Part shown: piece by piece, positions 1 through 8,297 of the stretch
Layout: each line of letters begins with the position of its first letter
Position numbering within the stretch: position 1 is the stretch's first letter
Source of the DNA: Sphingobium psychrophilum
GTDB taxonomy: Bacteria > Pseudomonadota > Alphaproteobacteria > Sphingomonadales > Sphingomonadaceae
DNA: 64,000 bases
Direction: 5' to 3'
NCBI RefSeq assembly: GCF_012927105.1
Contig: NZ_JABBFV010000016.1
Coordinates: 48,240 to 112,239, forward strand
Notes under the pieces: generated by a model
What the model was told of the DNA's origin: nothing
Seen by the model: the letters and a program-made list of their open reading frames with translations, nothing else
Database searches by the model: none
Program-made: the position numbers and the translations under genes

Positions 1-1113
1 CGGGTCCGGGATCAGTGGTGCAAGGTCTGCATCGGCCGGCAGGCCAAGCATCCGGCGCAGCGCCGCCAGTTGAGCTTCGCCCTCATCAATCTCGCGCTGA
101 CGATTGGCACGATCGGACCGGGCCTTGCTGACGTGAAGGGCGCGTTCGCCCAGATCACGTACCCGCTGTTCGGCGGCTTTGAGACCCGGGTTCACCACCA
201 GCGCATCAAGCCGTGCCTTCAGGCGATTCCGCCGCTCGATCGCGGCCTCGAGCCGCGTTTCAGCCTTGTTGCGCTGGTCCAGAGCAGTCCGCATCTTGGC
301 CGCGAAATCATCCGGGAAGGAGGCGACATCGTCGTAGCCGACCAGATCCAGTGTAAAGTTGGCCAGCTGACGCAAATAGGGCACGACTCGCAGGACGCGC
401 TCCAGCCGGGACGTCGATGCGCCGAGGCTGCGCCTCTCTGATCGCAGGGCCTCGAGCTTTTCCGCGGCTGCGAGCGATGCCTTGCGCGTCTGCTCAAAGG
501 TTTCCCGGGTCAGTTGCGCGCCGCGTGCCGTCTTCTCGGCCGCCTCGAATGCCGTCAGCTGCTGGTAGAAAACACGATTTACCGACCGCCTCGTATCGAA
601 GAGCTTGTCCGCTTCGCCGTCGATACCTTCGAGGCGAGATACCAGCGTGCGCAAGCCGCCGCCTGCTTCGACGATCAGACGCCCGATGTCGCCATCGGCA
701 TGAAGCAATCGCTCTCCGCCGTTGCGCAATGTTTCGTGGTTCAGACCAAAGAGGGTTTCGAACCGCTCCCGTGTGATGGCACCCAGAACCGGCGCAAGGA
801 CGGTGTCGTCGAGCGCCGTTCCGGACAGGTCAGCCAGTGTCTTGCCATTGCCCTTGCGGCGCTTGAGCGTCACCGTGCTGCCATCAGCCATCAGCATCGT
901 GGCCCCGATGCGCATGCCATCGTAGCCGAACAAACTGCCGCGCTGGGTATTCTTGGGGATCGAGAACAGGAAGTCGCTGATCGCCTCGAGACAGGTGCTC
1001 TTGCCCGCTTCATTGGCACCGTAGACCACCGTGAGGCCCGCCGTTTCCGGAATGGTGAGATCGCGGCTGGCGCAGCCGCCATATTTCTCGAGGCTGAGTT
1101 CAGTCAGGCGCAT
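1..1113 (-). CDS. YhaN-like AAA family ATPase (SbcC-type), 3' part outside window
   Basis: Leftward reading frame that begins at ATG 1113 and stays open to the window edge, so only the N-terminal ~371 residues are seen. Translation starts MRLTELSLEKYGGCASRDL and contains a Walker A loop GANEAGKST at about residues 33-41, as in SbcC/RecF/YhaN ABC-type ATPases; the following text (GLNHETLRNGGERLL) is typical of the YhaN (AAA_27) N-terminal domain, and a long coiled-coil-like stretch follows. Its start overlaps the stop of the upstream metallophosphoesterase by 14 bp, so the two are co-transcribed and probably form an SbcCD/YhaON-like nuclease-ATPase complex acting on DNA ends. Family known; the role here (repair or anti-phage) is inference. 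Confidence 0.85.
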   Translation of the reverse strand, partial: MRLTELSLEKYGGCASRDLTIPETAGLTVVYGANEAGKSTCLEAISDFLFSIPKNTQRGSLFGYDGMRIGATMLMADGSTVTLKRRKGNGKTLADLSGTALDDTVLAPVLGAITRERFETLFGLNHETLRNGGERLLHADGDIGRLIVEAGGGLRTLVSRLEGIDGEADKLFDTRRSVNRVFYQQLTAFEAAEKTARGAQLTRETFEQTRKASLAAAEKLEALRSERRSLGASTSRLERVLRVVPYLRQLANFTLDLVGYDDVASFPDDFAAKMRTALDQRNKAETRLEAAIERRNRLKARLDALVVNPGLKAAEQRVRDLGERALHVSKARSDRANRQREIDEGEAQLAALRRMLGLPADADLAPLIPDP

Positions 1114-2353
1114 GACCAGCCTCGCTGACTAGACTGCGCGCAAGGGCTGCGGCGCGTTCAGGTATCTCGGCGCGCATCTGCTCGATGAAGGCATCGGCAT
1201 GTGCGCCAGCGGGCAGTTTCGTCCGAATCTCTGCAAGCCGCGCTTCGAGAACTTGCGCAATTGCGCTGTCCTGGCTGAGGCGGGTCACTTCCTGATCAAG
1301 CTTGCCAGCCACCGTTGGATCGACGGCGTCCGGGGCTTCAGGATGGGCCGTTTCCAACCTCAGCTTTTCGAGCCACACGTCATCCGAGAGCGTTGCCAGC
1401 AGTGTTTCCACGTCCTCCCGGAAAGCGGTGCGCTCGAGAATCAATCTGGAATGGAGCGGTGTAGTTCCAGTCACCGTCAGGCGCAGGGCAAGGGGCCGTC
1501 CATCGGCTTGCTCAGCGCCTTGGGCGATATGGCCGCGAATGAGATCCAGTAATTCCGGGTGTTCGCTCGTTCCCGACACATCAACTGTGATCGATGCCCA
1601 GCGCACCACATCCAGCGCGCGATGCTCAAGGCTGGTGACTCTGCCGTCATTGACCTTGACCAGGACGGCTCCCTTGGGCCCCGTCTCTCGTGGGTGCCGG
1701 CCCTGAAGATTGCCGGGATAGACGATGTGCGGGTGCTCCCCGAGCACGGCATGGGCGTGGACGTGGCCTAGCGCCCAATAGTCATAGCCATGATTGGTGA
1801 GCTGCTCGGCCGTGCAGGGCGCATAGCGGGCGTGATGACCTTCGCTGCCCGCACAGGCCGTATGGAGAACGCCGATATTGAACAGTGCCTCGGTTGCTGC
1901 CGGATATTCGCGCGCCAGATCTTCGGAGACGTCCGGGCGGGGGAAGCTCCGCCCATGGATCGCGACCCCGACATCATCGAGACGATGTGTGGCGGCCTTG
2001 GTCTTAGGAAAGACATGGACATTGCCGGAAAGGGACAGCTTGTCGGCAAAACGATTGGCGGAATCATGGTTTCCAAGGACCATGAAAACCGCGATGCCAG
2101 CTTCGTCCAGCCGGCACATTCCCTCCATGAAGTAAAGACCCGTCTGGAAGTTACGCAGATCGCCATCGAAAATGTCACCGGCCAACAACATGAACCGGCA
2201 GCCCTCATCGATCGCAAGGGCCACCAGGTTATCGAAGGCCTCACGCGACGCCGCCTCGACGCGCGCGGCATATTCCGCAGATTTACCCGCCAATCCAAGT
2301 AATGGACTGTCGAGGTGAAGATCAGCGGCATGTACAAAGGTGAATTCGGTCAA
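1100..2353 (-). CDS. YhaO/SbcD-like metallophosphoesterase (DNA repair exonuclease family)
   Basis: Calcineurin-like phosphoesterase with the standard metal motifs in order: HAADLH near the N-terminus, AGDIFDG, LGNHDS and, further on, ALGHVHAH. About 417 aa from the proposed TTG start at 2353, which follows GGAGGCGGGAGG and gives LTEFTFVHAADLH; an ATG at 2377 is the alternative. A longer frame reaching 2617 runs through the ardC leader and is unlikely to be used. The C-terminal half is the usual extension of SbcD/YhaO proteins. It overlaps the ATPase gene downstream. Expected role: Mn-dependent nuclease subunit working with the ATPase. Confidence 0.85.
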   Translation of the reverse strand: MTEFTFVHAADLHLDSPLLGLAGKSAEYAARVEAASREAFDNLVALAIDEGCRFMLLAGDIFDGDLRNFQTGLYFMEGMCRLDEAGIAVFMVLGNHDSANRFADKLSLSGNVHVFPKTKAATHRLDDVGVAIHGRSFPRPDVSEDLAREYPAATEALFNIGVLHTACAGSEGHHARYAPCTAEQLTNHGYDYWALGHVHAHAVLGEHPHIVYPGNLQGRHPRETGPKGAVLVKVNDGRVTSLEHRALDVVRWASITVDVSGTSEHPELLDLIRGHIAQGAEQADGRPLALRLTVTGTTPLHSRLILERTAFREDVETLLATLSDDVWLEKLRLETAHPEAPDAVDPTVAGKLDQEVTRLSQDSAIAQVLEARLAEIRTKLPAGAHADAFIEQMRAEIPERAAALARSLVSEAGHAPD

Positions 2354-2504
2354 TCGAAGGCCTCCCGCCTCCAACATGGCACAAACCACCCTAAAATGTC
2401 TCGATAAAATCGGTTCAGCGCATGTGGGGAAAGCCTTCCCCTGCTGCTGAACCCGCTCGGTCTCATCAGACCCCTTCGTGCGGGACTGCCGCCCCGCAAC
2501 GCCC

Positions 2505-2589
2505 CGCGAGAGGAAGAGAACGGGCTGGCCCCGTGACGGGCTGAGAGCGGCGAGAGAGGCTCGCTGCGGGTCCGTCGCGGAGACCTGCC
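2505..2589 (+). promoter_or_regulatory. Structured 5' leader of ardC (radC-motif-like candidate)
   Basis: Upstream of ardC a short hairpin (CGGG/CCCG, about 2521-2533) is followed by a longer one closed by GACGG...CCGTC, with inner stem GCGGCGAG/CTCGCTGC around an AGAGG loop (about 2535-2576). The ribosome binding site GGAGACC follows directly. The same arrangement (small hairpin, larger hairpin with GAGAGAG in its loop, then GGAGA) is seen before the ParB and helicase genes. The radC RNA motif is a known cis element found before antirestriction, methylase and integrase genes of mobile elements; assignment to it is inference from context. Confidence 0.5.
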
Positions 2590-3567
2590 ATGCCGCAACG
2601 ACATGTTGCCCGCTCAAACCCTGAGCGAATCAACCTTTACCAGCAAATCACCGACCGGATCATCGCTGATCTCGAAGCTGGGCGCGTCCCATGGGTTCAG
2701 CCCTGGGGAACGGCCAGTGCCGGCATCGGCATGCCGCACAATGCTGTCAGTTCCCGTCGATACAGTGGCATCAATGTGCTTACCCTATGGCATGCCGTCG
2801 TGTCCCGAGGCTTCTCAAACCATGCGTTCCTGACGTTCCGGCAGGCTGCGGCCTTGGGGGGCTCGGTGCGTCGCGGCGAGCGCGGGGTCGGTATCATCTA
2901 CACCCGCCGCTTTGTGCCCAGCAGCGAACGTCGCCGAGCGGATACCGAAGGCACCGCAACCAGCGGCGGGATTCCGTTCCTCAAGCATTTCACGGTGTTC
3001 TCGGCCGACCAGTGTGACGGCCTGCCCGAACATATCTGTCTCCCGCCGCCGCCCATCCCGGATGGCCTGATCCTGCCGCACGCCGAGGAACTGATCGCCG
3101 CGACGGGCGCTGACTTCCGCATCGGGGGCCCGTCCGCCTTTTACAGCCCGGCGCATGACTATGTCGCCGTGCCGCGGCCCGACGATTTCCATGAGCCGAT
3201 CAACTGGCATCGCACGGCTTTCCATGAACTGGGCCATTGGACTGGCCATGCCTCCCGGCTTGGCCGCGATCAGACCGGCAGCTTCGGCTCCAAGGACTAT
3301 GGCCGCGAAGAATTGATCGCCGAAATGGCGGGTGCCTTCGTCTGCGCCGCGCTCGGGATTGTGCCAAGCGTTCGCCACGCTGATTACATCGGCTCCTGGC
3401 TCCAGATTATCCGGGAAGACAATCGCGCCATCCTGCGCGCCGCCAGCGCTGCCTCCAAGGCGGCAGATTTTATCCTCGCCTGTCGTGAAACCGCATCAAC
3501 TGGCCTTGATGTCGCTGGTGAGGACGAAGTCGACGGCTTCGACCTGGAAGGAAGGTTGGCGGCATGA
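2590..3567 (+). CDS. ardC: ArdC-like antirestriction protein (ssDNA-binding / zinc metallopeptidase-like)
   Basis: 325 aa. The N-terminal ArdC domain (about residues 10-135, with LYQQITDRIIADLEAGRVPW and the W-G-rich segment) is followed by a metallopeptidase-like domain with the zinc motif HELGH at residues 212-216 and GRDQTGSFGSKDYGREELIAE, in which the E of EELIAE is the usual third ligand. ArdC proteins bind ssDNA and protect incoming conjugative DNA from restriction. ATG 2590 is preceded by GGAGACC. The stop overlaps the next start by 4 bp (ATGA), giving translational coupling. Its presence fits an element acquired by conjugation. Confidence 0.92.
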   Translation: MPQRHVARSNPERINLYQQITDRIIADLEAGRVPWVQPWGTASAGIGMPHNAVSSRRYSGINVLTLWHAVVSRGFSNHAFLTFRQAAALGGSVRRGERGVGIIYTRRFVPSSERRRADTEGTATSGGIPFLKHFTVFSADQCDGLPEHICLPPPPIPDGLILPHAEELIAATGADFRIGGPSAFYSPAHDYVAVPRPDDFHEPINWHRTAFHELGHWTGHASRLGRDQTGSFGSKDYGREELIAEMAGAFVCAALGIVPSVRHADYIGSWLQIIREDNRAILRAASAASKAADFILACRETASTGLDVAGEDEVDGFDLEGRLAA

Positions 3568-3962
3568 ACCTGCTCACCCCCGAAATCCGCGAGGCCTTGA
3601 TCGCAAACCTGCACGCGCGTCGCAATGCGCAGGCACAAGGCGAACGAGAGCCTGATCCGGTTCCCGTTGTCCGCTTCTTCAATCCGCTTGGCGCTGCCAC
3701 CTGGCTTGCCACCGAACTCGACGAGGACGGCATCCTGTTCGGCCTTGCCGATCTTGGCCTTGGCTGCCCTGAACTTGGCAGCTTCTCATTGTGGGAATTG
3801 CAGTCGCTGCGCCTGCCGTTCGGCCTCGGTATCGAGCGGGATATCCTTTTCGACACCGCGTTGCCCATATCGGCCTACGTCGCGGCAGCCCGGCAGGCGG
3901 GTTCGATCCTCGGTGCTGAAAAGCTGCTGAGGGAACGCTCCATGCCAGAAGGGGATGGCTGA
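3564..3962 (+). CDS. DUF2958 domain protein
   Basis: 132 aa starting MNLLTPEIREALIANLHARR, the hallmark opening of DUF2958 proteins, with the conserved block VRFFNPLGAATWLATELDEDGILFGLADLG. The function is unknown. The family is repeatedly found beside ArdC on alphaproteobacterial plasmids and islands, as here, where it overlaps ardC by 4 bp. Soluble, no signal or membrane segment. Confidence 0.88.
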   Translation: MNLLTPEIREALIANLHARRNAQAQGEREPDPVPVVRFFNPLGAATWLATELDEDGILFGLADLGLGCPELGSFSLWELQSLRLPFGLGIERDILFDTALPISAYVAAARQAGSILGAEKLLRERSMPEGDG

Positions 3963-4020
3963 AATCTGGCAGCATGGCGGCCTGCCAGATCGCGGGTTGG
4001 TCCGCCTGCGGCGACCCTAG

Positions 4021-4100
4021 AGGAAGAGGAAGGCAGGGCCTTCGTGACGGGCTTGGAAGCCGAGAGAGTGTCTCGCGGCGGCCCGTCATGGAGACCTGCA
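4021..4100 (+). promoter_or_regulatory. Structured 5' leader of the ParB-like gene
   Basis: Two hairpins: a perfect one, GAAGGC-agg-GCCTTC (4029-4043), then a long one closed by GACGGGC (4046-4052) and GCCCGTC (4081-4087) with inner stem GCCGAGA/TCTCG(C)GGC. The loop contains GAGAGAGTGT, also present in the leader at 12.6 kb. The ribosome binding site GGAGACC lies right after the long stem. A GTG in frame at 4044 inside this structure could extend the ParB frame, but the structure argues for the ATG at 4101. Confidence 0.55.
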
Positions 4101-6218
4101 ATGGCCAGACAGCCTGCAAAAATCACCCTCAGCCCGTCGCGTGACATTCCCTTCGACCATTTGATCCTGTCACAATCCAATGTCCGCCGCGTGAAGGCCG
4201 GCGTGTCGATCCCCGAACTTGCTGAGGATATCGCGCGCCGGACTTTGCTTCAGAGCCTCAACGTGCGCCCGGTACTTGATGCCGAAGGTCAGGAGACCGG
4301 CATCTTCGAAGTTCCGGCCGGTGGCCGACGCTACCGTGCCCTTGAACATTTGGTGAAACAGAAGCGCCTGGCGCGTACTGCTCCCATTCCCTGCATCGTC
4401 AAGGCGGCGGACAATGACGTCTCGGCGGAAGAAGACAGCTATGCCGAAAACGCGCACCGGGAGCAGTTGCATCCGCTCGACCAGTTCCGGGCCATGCAGG
4501 CCATGGTCGACAAGGGTAGCGCCGCCGAAGACATCGCCGCGCATTTCATGACCACGCCCGCTGTCGTCCGCCAGCGTCTCAAACTGGCGTCGGTCTCGCC
4601 CAAACTCCACGACATCTATGCCGAAGACGGCATGTCGCTGGACCAGTTGATGGCGTTCACCGTGTCTGAAGATCATGAGCGCCAGGAGCAGGTATGGGAA
4701 ATGCTCACCCACAGCTTCAACAAATCCGCCGCCTACATCCGCCAGCGCCTGACGGAAAACAGCGTCCGGGTTGCCGACAAGCGGGTGCTGTTCGTGACCG
4801 TCGATGCCTATGTCGCGGCAGGTGGCGGCGTGATGCGCGACCTGTTCGAGCACGATGACGGTGGCTGGCTCACCGATCCCGCACTGCTCGACCGCTTGGT
4901 CGACGCGAAACTTGCCGCCGAGGGCAACCGCATTGGCACTGAAGGCTGGAAATGGGTGGCGACTGCCGTCGACCTGCCATGGAATGCGACCAACGGACAC
5001 CGTGAGATCGTTGGCGCAGAATTACCCATGACTGAGGCTGAGCAGGCAAGACTCACGGCGCTTCAGGCTGAAATCGAGCAGATCGAGACCGAATGGGCCG
5101 ACGACCCCAACGTGCCGCAGGACGTCTATGCGCGGATCGAAGGGCTTGAAACGGAAATCGGCCAGCTGGTCGACCGGCCCATGATTTTCGATCCTGCCGA
5201 AATGGCAATCGCCGGTGCCTTTGTGACCATCGAGGCGGATGGTTCGCTTTGCATTGAGCGGGGCTACGTCCGAGCCGAAGACGAACCGGTGGTGGAAGTG
5301 GGCGGCGAAGACGATGGCTCCGGGGTCGATCCCGTTTCGGGCGAGCCAATACCTGGCGCAAACCACCGTGGGACCGCACCAAACGCCAGCGGTTCGGCGC
5401 CTACCGGAACTGATGAAGAAGATTCCGACGATGACATCCTCAAGCCGTTGCCCGACCGGCTGGTTGCCGACCTGACCGCCTGGCGCACGCTTGCGTTGCA
5501 GGATGCCTTTGCCCAAAGCCCCGCCACAGCCTTCGCGACGGTGCTGCACGCGCTCGTGCTCGACACCTTCTACAGCTACAGCCGCGAGAGCTGTCTGCAA
5601 CTGTCGCTCAACCGGGTGTCCTTTGCCAATCCACCTGCAGGTCTGCGCGACAGTGCTCCCGCGCGGGCCATCGCCGAGCGCATGAAGCGCTGGGAGGATC
5701 GACTGCCGGAGTCCGACAAGGAACTTTGGGACGCGCTTCTGGCCTTCGACGCCGATGAGCAGGCCAGTCTGTTTGCCCATTGCACATCGCTGGCGGTGAA
5801 CGCGCAGGCCGAGATCGTCCCCAAATACGACAATGGCCGGGTGTCGACGCACAGCGTTGCACGCCGCATCGCTCACAGCCATGTCCTGGCGCATGCCGTT
5901 GGTCTTGATGTCGTGGCGGCAGGCTGGAAGCCCACAGTCGATGGTTATTTCCGCAGCGTGACCAAACCGCGCATTCTTGCCGATGTGACCGAAGCGCGCG
6001 GGGAGCAGTTCGCTGGCATGATCGATCACCTGAAAAAGGGCGACATGGCCCGCGAAGCGGAACGGCTGCTGGAAGATGTCCACTGGCTTCCCGAGCCGCT
6101 GCGGACGCCCGACGCCGACGGTGGTCATGGCGCTGTGCCTGACGTTGATCGTGAAGGGCTCAAATTACCCGCGTTCCTTGATGATGACGAGGCGGCTTAC
6201 GCGATCGCTGCCGAATGA
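4101..6218 (+). CDS. Large ParB/RepB/Spo0J family protein
   Basis: 705 aa. The ParB N-terminal domain (about residues 10-115) has the nucleotide-binding patches GGRRYRA and AENAHREQL (compare GERRxR and ENxxRxxL of ParB CTPases). A helix-turn-helix follows (SAAEDIAAHFMTTPAVVRQRLKL). The remaining ~500 residues are specific to this plasmid/island family and contain an acidic, low-complexity linker (about 415-455). Chromosomal ParB is about 300 aa, so this is an accessory form; no ParA is adjacent, so partition is not assured and gene regulation is possible. The start is set by GGAGACC just upstream of ATG 4101. Confidence 0.85.
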   Translation: MARQPAKITLSPSRDIPFDHLILSQSNVRRVKAGVSIPELAEDIARRTLLQSLNVRPVLDAEGQETGIFEVPAGGRRYRALEHLVKQKRLARTAPIPCIVKAADNDVSAEEDSYAENAHREQLHPLDQFRAMQAMVDKGSAAEDIAAHFMTTPAVVRQRLKLASVSPKLHDIYAEDGMSLDQLMAFTVSEDHERQEQVWEMLTHSFNKSAAYIRQRLTENSVRVADKRVLFVTVDAYVAAGGGVMRDLFEHDDGGWLTDPALLDRLVDAKLAAEGNRIGTEGWKWVATAVDLPWNATNGHREIVGAELPMTEAEQARLTALQAEIEQIETEWADDPNVPQDVYARIEGLETEIGQLVDRPMIFDPAEMAIAGAFVTIEADGSLCIERGYVRAEDEPVVEVGGEDDGSGVDPVSGEPIPGANHRGTAPNASGSAPTGTDEEDSDDDILKPLPDRLVADLTAWRTLALQDAFAQSPATAFATVLHALVLDTFYSYSRESCLQLSLNRVSFANPPAGLRDSAPARAIAERMKRWEDRLPESDKELWDALLAFDADEQASLFAHCTSLAVNAQAEIVPKYDNGRVSTHSVARRIAHSHVLAHAVGLDVVAAGWKPTVDGYFRSVTKPRILADVTEARGEQFAGMIDHLKKGDMAREAERLLEDVHWLPEPLRTPDADGGHGAVPDVDREGLKLPAFLDDDEAAYAIAAE

Positions 6219-6264
6219 TCCGAACCGCGCGGGTTCAACATCCCGACTGTTTTTCCGTCACTCA

Positions 6265-6296
6265 GGCCCGGCCACCACGCCGGGCCGCCTCTTTTT
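6265..6296 (+). terminator. Intrinsic terminator or attenuator after the ParB gene
   Basis: Perfect stem GGCCCGGC (6265-6272) / GCCGGGCC (6279-6286) with a CACCAC loop, followed by GCCTCTTTTT. The T-run ends one base before the next ribosome binding site (GAGGAGACC), so it may act as an attenuator for the following genes rather than only as a terminator. Confidence 0.7.
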
Positions 6297-6309
6297 GAGG
6301 AGACCTCAA

Positions 6310-6360
6310 ATGCCGAAATCCAGTGCTCCCGTGCCCTGCTGGGGAGGACGCCATGGCTGA
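6310..6360 (+). CDS. Candidate 16-codon leader peptide
   Basis: ATG 6310 is preceded by GAGGAGACCTCAA, a stronger ribosome binding site than that of the next gene. The frame encodes MPKSSAPVPCWGGRHG and stops at a TGA that overlaps the ATG of the next gene (ATGGCTGA). The arrangement suggests translational coupling. Seen directly: start, SD and overlap. Whether the peptide is made or matters is inference. Confidence 0.4.
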   Translation: MPKSSAPVPCWGGRHG

Positions 6361-6859
6361 CTATCATTCACCAACGGTCGTGCAACCGGACATACCAGTC
6401 GCCGCGATGACCCCGCTCGAACGCCGTTTACTGTGCGAACAGTTCGAGCATGAAGGCAATGACCAAGCGGTCTACTTTTTCGCCAGCGATAATGTCGCCG
6501 ACACGGCTTGGATCGCGACCGCTGAACTGGTCGAATTGCTCGGTCAGGATAATGGCATGGTCGGTCGCATCGCTGACGTGGTGCGTGCGGAAATCGCCAA
6601 GGGTGATCTTGGCGAAGACGAGTTCGAGCTCGATTTCTCGATGATCGGCTATGACCTGATCTTCCAGGACATTGTCCGGCGATCGCCTGACCTTGACCAC
6701 GTGCAGATCATCGCAGCGTGGACCTGCACGAAGATGCGGCCCGACGGCTTTGGCGGGATGGCGACCGTCATAACGGCTGACGACGTCCATTCGATGTCCA
6801 CCGCGTCCTACATCGAAGAGGTACTCGGGCGTTTGGGCGAGCCACCGCCCTCCACCTGA
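6353..6859 (+). CDS. Uncharacterised acidic island protein (168 aa)
   Basis: 168 aa beginning MADYHSPTVVQPDIPVAAMT, preceded by GGGGAGGA. Strongly acidic, soluble, with no motif I can assign. It sits between the ParB-like and DUF7007-like genes in the ardC/parB module, a setting in which such genes are conserved but unstudied. A GTG at 6323 in the same frame is a less likely start. Confidence 0.7.
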   Translation: MADYHSPTVVQPDIPVAAMTPLERRLLCEQFEHEGNDQAVYFFASDNVADTAWIATAELVELLGQDNGMVGRIADVVRAEIAKGDLGEDEFELDFSMIGYDLIFQDIVRRSPDLDHVQIIAAWTCTKMRPDGFGGMATVITADDVHSMSTASYIEEVLGRLGEPPPST

Positions 6860-6880
6860 AATTTCCTATCCAATCACCCC

Positions 6881-6911
6881 GCGAAGCCCGGCCGTTGAGC
6901 CGGGCTTTCGC
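6881..6911 (+). terminator. GC-rich hairpin directly upstream of a GGAGACC site
   Basis: GCGAAGCCCGGC (6881-6892) pairs with GCCGGGCTTTCGC (6899-6911) with one bulged T. GTTTCAAGGAGACC follows. It resembles the hairpin at 6265 and may be terminator, attenuator or RNA-stabilising element. Confidence 0.55.
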
Positions 6912-6930
6912 GTTTCAAGGAGACCTGAAA

Positions 6931-7407
6931 ATGTCAGCGCAATACATCTACGACACCGCCCCCTTGGGCAGCCTCATCCGCTATTCGAACGGCGAGCCGC
7001 GCCCGCCCGAGCGTTTTCGCCGAAAGCTTGCCGCTTGGAACAACGACAACGGCACCGGTCGGCTCGTTGAACGCTACCCCGGCCAGGTTACCGACAACTA
7101 CCGTTCGCCTGCGCATTTCATGCTCCATCTGGCGACCTACGGCAGTCAGGGCGTCATCGTCATGACCGTGCGACGCGCCTACAGCGTCGAAAACCCGCTC
7201 AATTTCGAGATCATCGACACGCCGAAACCGGGGCAAGTGCGCGTCCTGACCACGTTTCGGGATAAGGACGAATTGCGCCACCTCGCAGCTGACATGGCAT
7301 CGGCAGAAGCATGGATGCGCGACAATCCCTATTCAGGGATGCGCGCCGAGATTGTGACCGACGCTGATCTGGCCGTTCTGTCCTCTGAACTCAGGAGGGC
7401 GGCATGA
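6931..7407 (+). CDS. Uncharacterised island protein (158 aa)
   Basis: 158 aa from ATG 6931, which follows AAGGAGACC. It begins MSAQYIYDTAPLGSLIRYS and has no recognisable catalytic motif. The stop overlaps the next start by 4 bp (ATGA), so it is coupled to the DUF7007-like gene. Function unknown; the small size and place in the module suggest an accessory factor of the mobile element. Confidence 0.7.
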   Translation: MSAQYIYDTAPLGSLIRYSNGEPRPPERFRRKLAAWNNDNGTGRLVERYPGQVTDNYRSPAHFMLHLATYGSQGVIVMTVRRAYSVENPLNFEIIDTPKPGQVRVLTTFRDKDELRHLAADMASAEAWMRDNPYSGMRAEIVTDADLAVLSSELRRAA

Positions 7408-8252
7408 GCGACATCATCGTCGAACATGGCACGACCAGCGACGGCCTTATGGCTGCACGGGTCGATGGGCTCGCCTATATCGCCATTCCGCTCAAGGAAG
7501 GCTTCTCGATCGTGTCCGGCTGGAAGCTCAACCGACCGATTGGCGAATGGTCCCGGTCAGATGTTTATTGCGCCGAAGGCGCCGCGGCTGATGAAGTCTC
7601 CTTCCGCGCCCATATTGCCGACATCGCGCTGCATGTCCGCCAGCGCAACGCGCTCGGTCGCGTCGATACGATCCTGCGCATTTCCACGCCTTGGGGCATG
7701 TCTCAATCGGCGACCATCTACGCTGAGGGGATCGCCTTTCATTCCACTGCCGGTCATGGCGGCTTCAAGCTCGACCGAGCACGCAATGCGGGGATGGATC
7801 CCGCGTTGCGACTATCTGGCGGCTGGTATGAAGAAGACGCCGAATGGGCGCTCGTCGCAGCAGGTTACCCGGACCTGTTCACCTACCGCGAACAGGCAAC
7901 GGCAGACAGGTCGTTGCGAGATTGGTATCCTGATGCTTGGGAGGCTCTCCATGGCCGCGAGTTGTCAGCGGCAGAATCTTTCACCCGCGACCGCCAGCAG
8001 TTTGCCCGCCGCCACGCAAAGGACTGGGTGGTCATTTCTGCCGTTCGATCATCCGATCATCCTGGCATGGTTGAGGCGCTGGCCACCGCCGGAGGGGGTC
8101 GGAAAAACCACGAAACGCGACGATTTCTTGTGCCAGCTGGTGAATATGCCGCTGGACGGCACGGGTTCGTTATCAATCCTTCGGCGCACCCTGAGATGGT
8201 ACGGTCCTCCAGCATCCTATCGGGTTGTCGATTGGCTGGAATGTCAGAGTGA
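7404..8252 (+). CDS. DUF7007-like protein
   Basis: 282 aa. The central part (about residues 90-150) reads STPWGMSQSATIYAEGI...FHSTAGHGGFKLD, then GWYEEDAEWALVAAGYPDLF, the conserved core of a family found with ParB/ArdC genes on alphaproteobacterial plasmids (DUF7007, recalled from memory). Function unknown. It is translationally coupled to the preceding gene. A long frame on the same strand (7426-8277) overlaps it but has no homology-like features. Confidence 0.7.
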   Translation: MSDIIVEHGTTSDGLMAARVDGLAYIAIPLKEGFSIVSGWKLNRPIGEWSRSDVYCAEGAAADEVSFRAHIADIALHVRQRNALGRVDTILRISTPWGMSQSATIYAEGIAFHSTAGHGGFKLDRARNAGMDPALRLSGGWYEEDAEWALVAAGYPDLFTYREQATADRSLRDWYPDAWEALHGRELSAAESFTRDRQQFARRHAKDWVVISAVRSSDHPGMVEALATAGGGRKNHETRRFLVPAGEYAAGRHGFVINPSAHPEMVRSSSILSGCRLAGMSE

Positions 8253-8297
8253 CACAATCTTCAGACACCATTCCTGACCGCGCCTACTCGGAAAAAA

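Noticed and set aside
2354..2617. N-terminal extension of the metallophosphoesterase
   Set aside because: The extension lies in the structured ardC leader and precedes the conserved first motif by about 90 residues with no family match.
4101..6218. Interpretation of the large ParB-like gene as evidence for a plasmid replicon
   Set aside because: No ParA, RepA/RepC or iteron-like origin was seen in the window, and the tRNA attachment site points to chromosomal integration.
7426..8277. 283-aa frame on the same strand as the DUF7007-like gene
   Set aside because: It overlaps nearly the whole of a better gene, has no SD and a composition typical of a shifted frame.
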